Part shown: positions 1-8,701 of the stretch, one piece after another
How the letters are laid out: each line of letters opens with the position of its first letter
Numbering within the stretch: position 1 is the first letter of the stretch
Assembly (NCBI GenBank): GCA_021774445.1
Contig: JAJFJA010000047.1
Span: 62,001 to 126,000, forward strand
Length of the DNA stretch: 64,000 nt
Direction: 5' to 3'
From: Alphaproteobacteria bacterium
GTDB taxonomy: Bacteria > Pseudomonadota > Alphaproteobacteria > UBA6615
Translations under genes and position numbers: made by a program
The notes under the pieces: model-generated
What the model was told of the DNA's origin: nothing
The model's input: the letters and a program-made list of their open reading frames with translations, nothing else
The model's database searches: none

Positions 1-414
1 AGAGGGCCTCAGGCGAATGGCGCCGCGGCGGTTGACATCGCCGCGCTCGACCGTGCCTTTGCCGCCGACTATAGCCGCCAGTACGGCTATGCCTATGACG
101 ATCTCGAGACCCAGATTGTCACCCTTCGCGTGGTGGCATCGGCGCATGGCAGTGTTCCGGAAGTCCTTGTCCCCTTTCCCACCATGGCCCGTGAAAGCAG
201 CCTGAAGGCGGTACGGGCGGCCTATGACCCTATGGGCCGTCGATTTGTCGATCATGAAGTCCATGCTATGGATCGGCTTCAGGCGGATCAGTCCATCGCC
301 GGTCCGGCAATCATTGAAGAACGTGAAGCGACCCTGGTCGTCGCCGCTGGCGCTGTCGCACGCGCTCAGCCGCGCGGCTGGGTGGAAGTCACGCTTGGCG
401 GAGAGACATCGTGA
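1..414 (+). CDS. hyuA: N-methylhydantoinase A / 5-oxoprolinase subunit (HyuA), C-terminal fragment
   Basis: The frame is open from the first base and stops at the TGA 412-414, so only the last 137 residues are in the window. The visible part has the usual end of the HyuA family: a segment like AADYSRQYGYAYD, a strand-rich stretch with VTLRVVASAHG, and GPAIIEEREATLVV close to the C-terminus. Family members are ATP-dependent hydantoin or oxoproline hydrolases, or acetone-carboxylase-type subunits, that work with a HyuB partner. The partner gene follows with a GTGA overlap, which supports the assignment. The substrate cannot be told from this fragment. Confidence 0.88.
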   Translation, partial: RGPQANGAAAVDIAALDRAFAADYSRQYGYAYDDLETQIVTLRVVASAHGSVPEVLVPFPTMARESSLKAVRAAYDPMGRRFVDHEVHAMDRLQADQSIAGPAIIEEREATLVVAAGAVARAQPRGWVEVTLGGETS

Positions 415-2150
415 CAACGCGCGCACCAAGAAACGATCTTGACCCCATCACTTTCCAAGTCGTCTGGGCGAGACTGATCAGTATTGCCGATGAGATAGCG
501 GCGACCCTGGTCAAGACGTCTTTCTCCCTCGTCGTCCGCGACAACCACGACTATGCCTGCGGCATTTACGATGTCTCCGGCCGCATGTTGGCGCAGTCGC
601 TTCAATGCACGCCCGGACAAGCCGGCGCCACACCCCGTGTCGTCGCCGCCATGCTGGCGCAATACCCTGCCGCGAGTCTCTCGCCGGGTGATGTCATCAT
701 CGCCAACGATCCATGGCTGTGCGCCGGCCACGCACCGGACATATTCATCGCGGCGCCGGTTTTTCGCCGCGACCGGATCATCGGTATTGTCTGTAACTCG
801 GCCCACCATATCGACATGGGAGGCCGTCTCGGCGCGACCGATGCACGCGAGGTCTATGAGGAAGGCCTGATCATCCCCATCAGCAAGCTGATGATCGCCG
901 GCCAGCCGAATGACGACCTGTTCCGCTTGTTGCGGCGCAATGTCCGCGCCTCGGACAAGGTGATCGGCGATCTGCGCGCCCAGATCGCCGCCAATCATGT
1001 CGGCGCCCGCGGTCTGGTGCAGATGATGGACGAGGTCGGCCTCGAGAGTCTCGACGCCCTGGCGGACCGGATAATCCCGCGCACCGAGGCAGCCATGCGC
1101 GCCGCCATCGCGGAAATCCCTGACGGCGTCTACAGCCATTCCGTCGACCACGACGAGCTCGATCCCGACGGCAAGCCGATACGCTTGACTGTTCGCATGG
1201 AAATCGCCGGCGACAGCGTCTCCCTCGATTACACCGGCACCTCGGCTCAGGTGCCCAAGCCCATCAACGCCGTATTCAACATCACACGCGCCTATTCGGT
1301 TTTCCCATTTGTCGCCGCCTTGTGTCCTCGGCTGCCGATGAATGACGGGATTTTCAATACGGTTCGCCTCGTTGTTCCCGAAGGCACCGTTCTCAACCCG
1401 ACGTTCCCCGCACCGGGGATGTACCGCAGCCTGCTGTCATACTATGTCGTGGAGTTGATCTATGGCGCTCTCGCCAAGGTCATCCCCCACAAGGTGATGG
1501 CACCCAGTGGTACATATCCTCTATGGATCCAGAAATTCGCCGGCCAATACGATGACGGCCGCCCCTTCGTTTCTCACTTCAACGCCCAAGGTGGCCAGGG
1601 GGCAAGGCAGGATCGAGACGGCAATTCGGCCGTCGTTTTTCCCGGCAATATCGCCAGCACCTCCGTTGAGTTGTTCGAGGTCGATGCGCCCATGCTGTGT
1701 GAGCGCAAGGCCTTTATCCCGGACAGCGCCGGTCCGGGCCGCTTCCGTGGCGGCCTTGGCCAGGAAATGGTCATCAGCAGTCTCGCCAAACACCGCGTCT
1801 CCGGCGCCTCCTCCGGCGGCCGTTTTCATGCCGGCGCCCAGGGCCTCGATGGTGGCAAGGCCGGCGGTCGTGGCAGCATACAGTTCAAAGATGGTGAGCC
1901 GTTTTCGCGCAGTAGCCAAGTCTTCTACGATCACGGCGATTTTGTCCGCCTGCGGCAGCCGGGCGGTGGCGGTTTCGGTGATCCTCTAAGTCGCGATCCC
2001 GAGCACGTCTTGCGGGACGTGCGCCAAGGCATGGTTTCCGTGGCCGGCGCCGCCGCCGACTACGGCGTGGCGATCGACCCGGACACATTACAGCTGAACA
2101 TCTCGGAAACCGCTCGGTTGCGCGCCCAAAATGCCGCGGCTGCCGAGTAG
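411..2150 (+). CDS. hyuB: N-methylhydantoinase B / 5-oxoprolinase subunit (HyuB)
   Basis: A 579-residue protein of the HyuB (hydantoinase B/oxoprolinase) family. It begins NDLDPITFQVVWARL, which is the normal family start, and contains the conserved stretches DNHDYACGIYD, NDPWLCAGHAPD and NSAHHIDMGG, and a glycine-rich C-terminal part ending in RQPGGGGFGDPLSRDP. The GTG start at 411 overlaps the stop of the preceding hyuA gene, so the two subunits are translationally coupled. The complex acts in the cytoplasm on cyclic amides such as hydantoins or 5-oxoproline, with ATP. No transporter or regulator is next to it on this side, so the substrate stays open. Confidence 0.92.
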   Translation: MTTRAPRNDLDPITFQVVWARLISIADEIAATLVKTSFSLVVRDNHDYACGIYDVSGRMLAQSLQCTPGQAGATPRVVAAMLAQYPAASLSPGDVIIANDPWLCAGHAPDIFIAAPVFRRDRIIGIVCNSAHHIDMGGRLGATDAREVYEEGLIIPISKLMIAGQPNDDLFRLLRRNVRASDKVIGDLRAQIAANHVGARGLVQMMDEVGLESLDALADRIIPRTEAAMRAAIAEIPDGVYSHSVDHDELDPDGKPIRLTVRMEIAGDSVSLDYTGTSAQVPKPINAVFNITRAYSVFPFVAALCPRLPMNDGIFNTVRLVVPEGTVLNPTFPAPGMYRSLLSYYVVELIYGALAKVIPHKVMAPSGTYPLWIQKFAGQYDDGRPFVSHFNAQGGQGARQDRDGNSAVVFPGNIASTSVELFEVDAPMLCERKAFIPDSAGPGRFRGGLGQEMVISSLAKHRVSGASSGGRFHAGAQGLDGGKAGGRGSIQFKDGEPFSRSSQVFYDHGDFVRLRQPGGGGFGDPLSRDPEHVLRDVRQGMVSVAGAAADYGVAIDPDTLQLNISETARLRAQNAAAAE

Positions 2151-2187
2151 CGGCGCTAGTCTAGCATCGCGGAATCATACGATCGTT

Positions 2188-3342
2188 CTAAGAGATCGTC
2201 ATTGCCTCGAGTTTTTCTTCATCGATCTCCACGCCAAAACCAGGTGCTGAACTGATGGTGGCCTGCCCGCCCCGGATCTCCAACCCCCCTCGAATGGGCG
2301 TGTCGGCGAACCACAAATGTCCCTCTACGTCGATCGGATACGGATCTCTGATCGCTGCGGCTAGGTGACAATTCGCGGTGTCTCCGAGCTTGGTGAAAGG
2401 CATCGTGTCTAGGCTCACGCCGATCCACGCCGCTTCGCAAATGTTGATAATCTTCAACGCCGGGGTGAGGCCGCCGACTCGGCTGAATTTGAGCACGATA
2501 CGGTCGGCCGCGTCGTGCTTGACGATTTGCAGCATTGCCTGGGGTGAAACGACGGTTTCGTCCAAAATGACCGGGATTTTGAGAGCCTTGCGAATGTAGG
2601 CATGCCCGTCGAAATCGAGGTGATGAAGAGGTTGTTCTATCGACAGGTTCGGATAGAATTTTTTGCGTAGGATCTCTTCGATCGTCCGGACCACGATCTT
2701 TGCGTTGCCCCAAGACTGATTGGGGTCTGCGTCTATGTAGACGTCGTCCGGGGCGGCTTCCAAGGCAGCGACCAGTTTCTCTTTTTCCCAGTTCAGAGAT
2801 TCGACATTTATGCCCTCGGATGAGGTACTATGGCCGATCTTGATCTTCAAGCCGCGGAACCCCTTATCGACATATTCGGTAGTTGCCGCCGCCTTTTCCT
2901 GTGGTGTTAGTTCATAGAGGTTTGTCAGCAAAGAGAACTCGGTTCGATACGCTCCGCCAAGGAGTTCGTAGACGGGGCAGCCATGTACCTTTCCAGCGAG
3001 GTCATAGAGCGCCAGATCGATCCCCCCGCGCGCCGGATGACAGCCCGGGGCTAGCTCGCCGGAAATGGCATCCATGATCTTGTGCACACCGATGATGTTC
3101 AGAGGATCGACGCCCTCCAAGGCGGTGCCGTAGGCCCGCAGCCAGTCCAACAGGGTTCCCGATGTCTGGTTGTAGTATGCGGCGGCGGCCGCGGCTTCGC
3201 CGAGACCTGACACACCGGCGTCGGTGTTGATCCGAACGATGACCGTAGCGCTTTCAGGCAGGTATGTGGACTGGTGGTCCTTGAAGCCAGGTTTTACCGG
3301 CTTCATTCGAATTGGGAACAACTCGATATTGGTGATTTTCAT
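2188..3342 (-). CDS. Enolase-superfamily enzyme, muconate lactonizing enzyme/mandelate racemase group
   Basis: A 384-residue protein with the N-terminal capping domain and the barrel of the enolase superfamily. Catalytic landmarks are the K166-x-K168 pair (LKIKIG), metal ligands around D206-x-N208, E236 (SIEQP) and D261 (LDET), and a second-face lysine K285 (LKFSR). This lysine-on-both-sides layout is the MLE subgroup pattern, which includes cycloisomerases, dipeptide epimerases, N-acylamino acid racemases and hydroxyproline dehydratases. It is the last gene of a polar amino-acid ABC importer operon, so an amino acid or its derivative is the likely substrate. The exact reaction cannot be fixed by eye. 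Confidence 0.86.
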   Translation of the reverse strand: MKITNIELFPIRMKPVKPGFKDHQSTYLPESATVIVRINTDAGVSGLGEAAAAAAYYNQTSGTLLDWLRAYGTALEGVDPLNIIGVHKIMDAISGELAPGCHPARGGIDLALYDLAGKVHGCPVYELLGGAYRTEFSLLTNLYELTPQEKAAATTEYVDKGFRGLKIKIGHSTSSEGINVESLNWEKEKLVAALEAAPDDVYIDADPNQSWGNAKIVVRTIEEILRKKFYPNLSIEQPLHHLDFDGHAYIRKALKIPVILDETVVSPQAMLQIVKHDAADRIVLKFSRVGGLTPALKIINICEAAWIGVSLDTMPFTKLGDTANCHLAAAIRDPYPIDVEGHLWFADTPIRGGLEIRGGQATISSAPGFGVEIDEEKLEAMTIS

Positions 3343-3383
3343 TCGCCGTCTCCTGCCACATGTTCGTTCGGCTACCCGTAGCG

Positions 3384-4211
3384 TTAACCGGGATCCGCCG
3401 CAGCGCCATTCGATTGCCGGCGCCGTGCGGTATCCGGCCTGAGCACAGAGTTGACGAACTGCCGCGTCCGTTCCTCCTTGGGGTTGCGCAGGAGTTCCTC
3501 GGGGGGGCCGTCCTCGATGATCGAGCCGCCATCCATGAAGAGCATTCGATCGCCGACATGGTCCGCAAATGCCATTTCATGTGTCACGACAAGCATAGTG
3601 CTGCCGTCGGCTGCAAGTTCTTCCATCACTGTGAGAACATCGCCGACGGTCTCCGGGTCAAGCGCGGACGTTGGCTCGTCAAACATCATAAGTGACGGGT
3701 TCATCGCCAGTGCGCGTGCGATGGCGACACGCTGTTGCTCGCCCCCCGACATTTCGCTCGGATAGGCGGAGGCACGGTGCTCCAGCCGTACCTTACGGAA
3801 CAGTTCCATGGCGCGCTCCTTGGCGGAGTCACGCGGCTCGCGCAGCACCTTGATTGGCGCAATGGTCACGTTCTCAACCGCTGTCAGGTGCGGATAAAGG
3901 TTGAAGTTCTGAAAGATCATTCCAATGCGCCGGCGCAGCGCAATGACTTTTCTCGAACGGGCGTTGACGGTTTGCCCTTCGAACACGATACGCCCGCCCT
4001 GAATATCCTCGAGGCCGTTCACGCAACGCAGGAAAGTAGATTTTCCGGTGCCACTGGGACCGACGATGACGACGACTTCCCCCGGTTGAACATTGAAACT
4101 GACATCGTTGAGAATCGTGTTCTCACCGAAACGTTTGACAACGCCCTCAACTCTAAGGATTGGATTCTGCTGGGCCCGGCCATTGCCTGGTGACTTGGGT
4201 TCAGTGGACAA
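3384..4211 (-). CDS. Polar amino-acid ABC transporter, ATP-binding protein (GlnQ/HisP type)
   Basis: A 275-residue ABC ATPase with Walker [10 protein letters not shown], the Q-loop in [20 protein letters not shown], the signature [15 protein letters not shown] and Walker [15 protein letters not shown]. The [13 protein letters not shown] and [14 protein letters not shown] wording is typical of the polar amino-acid subfamily. The ATG start lies within the 3' end of the preceding permease gene (11-bp overlap). It hydrolyses ATP on the cytoplasmic side to drive import through the two permeases encoded directly upstream. The MLE-type enzyme gene follows 41 bp downstream in the same direction. Confidence 0.93.
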   Translation of the reverse strand: MSTEPKSPGNGRAQQNPILRVEGVVKRFGENTILNDVSFNVQPGEVVVIVGPSGTGKSTFLRCVNGLEDIQGGRIVFEGQTVNARSRKVIALRRRIGMIFQNFNLYPHLTAVENVTIAPIKVLREPRDSAKERAMELFRKVRLEHRASAYPSEMSGGEQQRVAIARALAMNPSLMMFDEPTSALDPETVGDVLTVMEELAADGSTMLVVTHEMAFADHVGDRMLFMDGGSIIEDGPPEELLRNPKEERTRQFVNSVLRPDTARRRQSNGAAADPG

Positions 4212-4854
4212 AGCTACTCCGCCTTTCTATGGCCGCGCCTAGCTGCGAAATCGTAAAGTTGACGATGACATAGAGGACCGCGACAGCGACGAGTACGGTA
4301 AGCCCACCTGGGCCGCCTCGCACGGACTCCCGAATGAAAAGCCCGGTTTGCATTAGTTCTACGTATCCGATAACCGATGCTAGGGCTGACGCCTTTAGCG
4401 TCGACACATAAACGCCGACCGCCGGCGGCACCATCACCCGAATAGCCTGCGGCCAAACGACGTATAGTTCAACCTGCCATGCCCTCATCCCCGAAGATCG
4501 GGCAGCTTCCCGTTGTCCGGCCCCTACGCTCTGAATACCGCCCCTTACGACTTCAGACATAAGGGCACTGCCTTCCAAGGCCAGCGCAATTGTGGCCGCG
4601 GCAAAAGGTGAAAGATTGATATTGAAGACGAACGTAATGCCGAAAAACACTAAGAACAGTTGGACCAGGGTCGGTATCGAGCGGAAAAACTCGGTGTAGA
4701 TCTGGGCAATTAGACGGATGGGTAGTGACCGAGAAGTTCTACCAACGCCGACGATCATGCCAATGATCGCGGCCAGCAATAACGCCAACCAGCTGATCCA
4801 AAGCGTGATGCCAAGTCCGCGCAGAAGAGTGCCGCCGAACTCAAGCAGGATCAC
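4201..4854 (-). CDS. Polar amino-acid ABC transporter permease
   Basis: An inner-membrane permease of the HisM/GlnP group with the EAA-type cytoplasmic loop [23 protein letters not shown] and several hydrophobic segments. A longer frame is open upstream to 4929, but it overlaps the previous permease heavily. The GTG at 4854, which overlaps the previous stop as GTGA, is the better start and gives 217 residues beginning [13 protein letters not shown]. It pairs with the permease encoded just upstream to form the membrane channel. Confidence 0.9.
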   Translation of the reverse strand: MILLEFGGTLLRGLGITLWISWLALLLAAIIGMIVGVGRTSRSLPIRLIAQIYTEFFRSIPTLVQLFLVFFGITFVFNINLSPFAAATIALALEGSALMSEVVRGGIQSVGAGQREAARSSGMRAWQVELYVVWPQAIRVMVPPAVGVYVSTLKASALASVIGYVELMQTGLFIRESVRGGPGGLTVLVAVAVLYVIVNFTISQLGAAIERRSSFVH

Positions 4855-5528
4855 CAGCGACCTCCCGCCGCAACGGACTTGAATATCAGCCGGCCCAACA
4901 GATTTCTGAGAAGGTTGGTCCCCTGGCACAGCACGAGATAGACCACGGCAACGACCACGAACGCCTCAAAGTAACGATAAGTGACCGCACCAGTATTGTT
5001 CATCCACGCGGTAACCTCTTCGACCGTCGCAATCATCATGATGGACGACCCCATGATCACGCCGATGATTTGATTGCCAAGCGGCGCATACGACACGCGG
5101 AGAATCTGCGGCAGGATCACGGATAGGTACATGCGCGACCGTGTCATGCCCTGGGAACGCGCCGCTTCGTACTGTCCTTTCGGGACCGCGATGAGGCCGG
5201 CTCGAAATATTTCCGTCATGAATGCGGCGCTATTCAGCGTTAATGCGATGAGCCCCGACAGGAACCCGCTTAAGACGATTCCAAAGGCGGGAAGTCCGAA
5301 AAACACCAGATACAGGAGAACCAGCAGAGGCATATTTCGAATAATTTCGACATATGTTGTGGCGATGGCGCGCAGCATCAGCCGGTCACTCCGGCGCATT
5401 AGCGCCAAGAATATTCCCAAAATCGCGCTAAAGATCGTCGCTAGGAAACTGATTTCGACCGTTGTCCAGATCGCCGCTGGAAGCTTGTCGAAGAACGGAT
5501 ACATGGCCTCAATGTTGAAGTCATACAT
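4851..5528 (-). CDS. Polar amino-acid ABC transporter permease
   Basis: A 225-residue membrane protein starting MYDFNIEAMYPFFDKLPAA, with the subfamily loop YEAARSQGMTRSRMYLSVILPQ and about five hydrophobic segments. It is the first of the two permease genes and ends in a GTGA overlap with the second. A strong inverted repeat separates it from the upstream substrate-binding protein gene. Together the two permeases, the ATPase and the binding protein form a complete importer. Confidence 0.92.
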   Translation of the reverse strand: MYDFNIEAMYPFFDKLPAAIWTTVEISFLATIFSAILGIFLALMRRSDRLMLRAIATTYVEIIRNMPLLVLLYLVFFGLPAFGIVLSGFLSGLIALTLNSAAFMTEIFRAGLIAVPKGQYEAARSQGMTRSRMYLSVILPQILRVSYAPLGNQIIGVIMGSSIMMIATVEEVTAWMNNTGAVTYRYFEAFVVVAVVYLVLCQGTNLLRNLLGRLIFKSVAAGGRW

Positions 5529-5578
5529 TCACAGCGCCTCAGAGACCATGCTTCCGAGAAAGGGCCGACTCAAGGAGG

Positions 5579-5612
5579 CCCTTGTGGGCGCAGAGCAACG
5601 CACCCACAAGGG
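5579..5612 (-). other. Inverted repeat between binding-protein and permease genes
   Basis: CCCTTGTGGG (5579-5588) and CCCACAAGGG (5603-5612) are perfect 10-bp arms around a 14-nt loop. The hairpin would form in the operon mRNA just after the binding-protein stop codon. There is no T-run, so it is more likely an mRNA-stabilising or partial read-through element than a full terminator. Such elements commonly give an excess of binding protein over membrane components. Confidence 0.6.
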
Positions 5613-5619
5613 CGGTAGC

Positions 5620-6432
5620 TTACCAGGCTTCGAATACCGACGGCCGTTCGGCCTTGAACCACTTCGCATAAAGCGCGTCGTTCTTACCGGAAAGATTGAA
5701 GTCACGAACCCAAATGTTGAGAAGCCGCCACCACTCGTGGTCCCCCTTTGGTAGCCCGAGGGAGATGTCTTCGCGCGAGAACCGACCAGGCAGCACCTTA
5801 TATTTTCCTGGACTTGCCGCCAGGATTCCGGACGTGCCGATGTTGTCCAGCGCCGACGCATCGATGCGTCCGGAGTCCAGCGCCTCCATCGTATCAGCCA
5901 TCCCGGCAAACCGAGAGATTGTGGTTTCCGGCGCCGCTGCGGGAACGAGAGTCTCCTGCGTGCTACCGCGACCGAAGCCGACCTTCATGCTCGACGTGTT
6001 GAGGTCATCCACGGACTGGATGTCGTCACGATCAGCCTGGGTAAAGAACACCATCCCGACAACCATGTAGGGATCGGTAAAGGATATCACCTGCGACCGA
6101 ACGAAATTTGCGGTGAAGTTGGCGATCGTAATGTCTGCCTTGCCGGTCTGAAGCGCTGTCACGCGTCCGGCTGCGTCGACCCTAACCCACACTGGCTCCA
6201 CACCCAACGCCTCGGCGATCATCTTACCCATGTCGATCTCATAGCCTTCCGGCTCACCGTTGGGCTTGATCACTGAGTATGGCGGCTGCGCCCCTTGGAT
6301 TGCTATGCGTAGGGTGCCGCGGTCAAGAACCTCACTAAGGATGTCTCTTTCCTGGCTATATGCAGCCGTGCCGCCTAACAGCGCCGCTGCTGCCAAGAGT
6401 GGCGCGAGAAATCTGGTCATATGGCTTCGCAT
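5620..6432 (-). CDS. Polar amino-acid ABC transporter substrate-binding protein
   Basis: A periplasmic solute-binding protein of the bacterial extracellular family 3 type. The frame is open to 6504, but the ATG at 6432 is preceded by GGAG and GGGAG and opens a classic signal peptide (MRSHMTRFLAPLLAAAALLG, cleaved near AYSQ), so it is chosen; this gives 270 residues. The core has LRIAIQGAQPPYSV near the N-terminus, GYEIDMGKMIAEALG, KADITIANFT and FTDPYMV. It is the first gene of the importer operon. The ligand is probably an amino acid or amino-acid derivative; the sequence does not say which. Confidence 0.9.
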   Translation of the reverse strand: MRSHMTRFLAPLLAAAALLGGTAAYSQERDILSEVLDRGTLRIAIQGAQPPYSVIKPNGEPEGYEIDMGKMIAEALGVEPVWVRVDAAGRVTALQTGKADITIANFTANFVRSQVISFTDPYMVVGMVFFTQADRDDIQSVDDLNTSSMKVGFGRGSTQETLVPAAAPETTISRFAGMADTMEALDSGRIDASALDNIGTSGILAASPGKYKVLPGRFSREDISLGLPKGDHEWWRLLNIWVRDFNLSGKNDALYAKWFKAERPSVFEAW

Positions 6433-6550
6433 TTTCTCCCTGCTCCTCTGTAGGCCTGATTGATGGCTCTTAAGAAGCGCAGACGTTATCCGCTTGCACT
6501 GCAACTATTGCCATTCTCGCTGAAAATATGCCTATAATGCAAGAATTTTC

Positions 6551-6566
6551 GTATTAGAAAAATATG
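6551..6566. promoter_or_regulatory. Candidate operator upstream of the amino-acid importer operon
   Basis: The 255-bp gap between the binding-protein start (6432) and the XRE gene stop (6688) is AT-rich around 6520-6570. It contains GTATTAGAAAAATATG, which resembles GTATTATACGAAAAGATATG in front of the XRE-cupin gene. The shared core is GTATTA, then GAAAA, then ATATG. A common binding site for the XRE-cupin regulator is the simplest reading. This is an inference from two copies only. Confidence 0.35.
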
Positions 6567-6687
6567 TGGAGGATATGCGTGATCGCAGGAGATAGGATGA
6601 ACGGGCGCCGGCGCCATCACGGCCATGCCGATTGGGCAAGGACCCGCCGTTTCCCGGCCGGATTGGTTCCCAATATTGCGACGTCCG

Positions 6688-7317
6688 TCAGGACGGCATG
6701 GAAACCCAGAAGACCAATGCGTCTTCTTCCGTTGTCGATATGCAGCCATGCCCCATGGAACTGTCGAAATAAGCGCAATCACCCGGTCCCAAGCGCACTA
6801 AGGAATAATGCTCGGTGTAGAGTTCGACTTCTCCCTCAACGACATAGAGCACTTCTTCGCCTGGGTGGCGCATCGGTTCTCCAAACTGCTCCCAACTGTG
6901 CGCCTTTATGCGAGCGACCAGTGGGATCATGCGTTTGTTCGTAATCTCGTTGCACAGCGTTTCGTATAAATAATTGTCCGTTTCATGCCGATCGCCCGTA
7001 CCGCGACGGGAGACGATCCGCCGCGTACGGCGCTCCGCCGACTCGCGTGAAGACAACAGTTCCGAAATATCAATCTCCAAGCCGTCGACAATTCGCAAGA
7101 TCGTCTCGAAGGTCGGTGATAGCTGACCATTCTCGATCTTTGAGAGGGCCGAATGGGAAACCCCGCTACGGCCGGCGAGTTCAGTCTGGGTCAGGCTTCT
7201 GTCTGCACGCAGTTGGCGCACCCGATGGCCCAGGTTCTCGGGCCGCATACGCTCAGTTCTGGTTGGATTCACCGCGTTCTTGCGCAAAATCTCTTTAACG
7301 GTAGAGTCAGCACTCAT
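6688..7317 (-). CDS. XRE-family transcriptional regulator with C-terminal cupin domain
   Basis: A 209-residue regulator. Residues about 28-85 form the Cro/C1-type helix-turn-helix (LGHRVRQLRADRSLTQTELA and SHSALSKIENGQLSPTFETI). The C-terminal half is a small cupin domain with HPGEEVLYVVEGEVELYTEH, followed by LGPGDCAYFDSSMGHG, likely the effector-sensing part. Regulators with this layout usually control nearby amino-acid or polyamine uptake and catabolic genes. It is transcribed toward the importer operon, which lies 255 bp downstream with its own leader region. A TATAAT-like -10 lies at 7340-7345, 23 bp upstream of the start. Confidence 0.9.
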   Translation of the reverse strand: MSADSTVKEILRKNAVNPTRTERMRPENLGHRVRQLRADRSLTQTELAGRSGVSHSALSKIENGQLSPTFETILRIVDGLEIDISELLSSRESAERRTRRIVSRRGTGDRHETDNYLYETLCNEITNKRMIPLVARIKAHSWEQFGEPMRHPGEEVLYVVEGEVELYTEHYSLVRLGPGDCAYFDSSMGHGCISTTEEDALVFWVSMPS

Positions 7318-7337
7318 TTTATGATCCGAACATTATT

Positions 7338-7357
7338 GTATTATACGAAAAGATATG
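7338..7357 (-). promoter_or_regulatory. -10 element and candidate auto-operator of the XRE-cupin gene
   Basis: On the minus strand TATAAT (7345-7340) is a perfect -10 hexamer about 23 bp before the ATG at 7317. It is embedded in GTATTATACGAAAAGATATG (plus-strand reading), which resembles the element at 6551-6566. An operator overlapping the -10 would give autorepression. I did not find a convincing -35 hexamer at normal spacing. Confidence 0.4.
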
Positions 7358-7607
7358 ATAAGACCACTGAGTTTGCAATACACTCCTACGTTGGTAGGAG
7401 CAAACTTTCGAGAACAGCATATCGGTGGTCATTGGCGGTATGTTCAACTTCCTTATCAGCGACGCTAATCGATCCTCTCCATCGCCGGTCCCAGGTCATT
7501 GCCGCCCTTGTCTAGCGGCTATTGCCGTAGAGACTTTCACTTATGGGCCCCCGCGGCCGCCACTGAACAACGAGATAGGCCATGAGTATAGCTTCCAGGA
7601 ATAGGTC

Positions 7608-8513
7608 ATGAGCCGCAGCTGGGAAGGCGTTTTTCCGGCCGTGACCACTAAGTTCACCGAAGACGGCGGGCTCGACCATGCCGAGATGCAACGCTGCTTT
7701 GAACTGCAGATCGACGCCGGCGTCGATGGGCTTATTGTGTGCGGTTCACTCGGCGAGGCCTCGACTCTTGATGTGGAAGAGAAGTTTGAGATCTTGCGTC
7801 TGGCCCGATCCGTCAGCGCCGGCCGCCCGGTGCTCTTCACCGTTTGTGACGGCTCGACCCGAAAGGCGCAGGAATCGGCGGCGCGCGCGGCCCGAGAGGG
7901 CGCTGAAGGCCTGATGGTCCTTCCCGGATTGCCCTACAAATCCGATCCGCGAGAGACCATCGCCCATTACACCGCGGTCGCCCGCGCCGGCGGAATTCCC
8001 GTGATGATCTACAACAACGCGGTTTCCTATGGCGTCGACATCACCCCTTCGATGTTGGTGGAAATGGCCGCGGAACCTCTGTTCACCTCGATCAAGGAAA
8101 GTTCCGACGACGTGCGCCGCGTTACCGAGATCATCGCTCTGGCCGGTGACCGTTACCAGATCTTCACCGGGGTGGACAATCTCGCGCTCGAAAGTCTTGC
8201 GATGGGTGCGGTTGGATGGGTGGCGGGCTTGGTCACGGCATTCCCGAGGGAGACCGTTGCGATCTGGCGTCTCCACCGGGCCGGCCGCCATCGTGAGGCA
8301 CTTGAGATATATCGCTGGTTCCGGCCACTGCTCGATGTCGACGTATCGACGAAGCTCGTACAGAACATCAAGCTTGTCGAAGCGCTCGTGATCAATTCCA
8401 ACGACCGTTGCCGTGGCCCGCGACTATCCTTGCAGGGTGCTGAACGGGAAACGATCGCCGCCCTTGTCGCCACGGCGCTGAAGGATCGCCCGCAATTGCC
8501 CGGGTTCGACTAG
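7608..8513 (+). CDS. Dihydrodipicolinate synthase/N-acetylneuraminate lyase family protein (DapA-like)
   Basis: A 301-residue class I aldolase-type barrel. The Schiff-base lysine is K163 in the FTSIKESS strand and the partner tyrosine is Y135 in VMIYNN. The pyruvate-carboxylate-binding turn is GSLGE (46-50), in place of the GTTGE of true DapA. Family members cleave or dehydrate 2-keto acids: sugar-acid dehydratases, hydroxypyrroline-carboxylate deaminases and sialate lyases. The gene precedes a sugar-type oxidoreductase and a sugar isomerase, so a sugar-acid route is plausible. A role in lysine synthesis is unlikely given the context. Confidence 0.88.
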   Translation: MSRSWEGVFPAVTTKFTEDGGLDHAEMQRCFELQIDAGVDGLIVCGSLGEASTLDVEEKFEILRLARSVSAGRPVLFTVCDGSTRKAQESAARAAREGAEGLMVLPGLPYKSDPRETIAHYTAVARAGGIPVMIYNNAVSYGVDITPSMLVEMAAEPLFTSIKESSDDVRRVTEIIALAGDRYQIFTGVDNLALESLAMGAVGWVAGLVTAFPRETVAIWRLHRAGRHREALEIYRWFRPLLDVDVSTKLVQNIKLVEALVINSNDRCRGPRLSLQGAERETIAALVATALKDRPQLPGFD

Positions 8514-8701
8514 CGCGGCGGGTTCCGCGCCCGCGGACGCCAAACCCGCCGCTGCCGCCGACAAGCCACCCGAACGGACGCAACAGCCTCGCATCCGAAC
8601 GATCGCCGAGCGGGTCGGCAGCCTCACTCGCGTTCGTAACCTTCGGCCGCTACACTTCTGCCATTGGCGAAGTTGCGATGTCGGGGACAGGTCTGTGATC
8701 G

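Noticed and set aside
366..1151. Long open frame on the minus strand under hyuB
   Set aside because: Antisense shadow of a clear HyuB gene; its translation has no family pattern and no ribosome site.
6564..6944. Plus-strand frame with a GGAGG-like sequence just upstream of the XRE gene end
   Set aside because: The Shine-Dalgarno match is accidental; the frame runs antisense into the XRE-cupin gene and encodes no recognisable protein.
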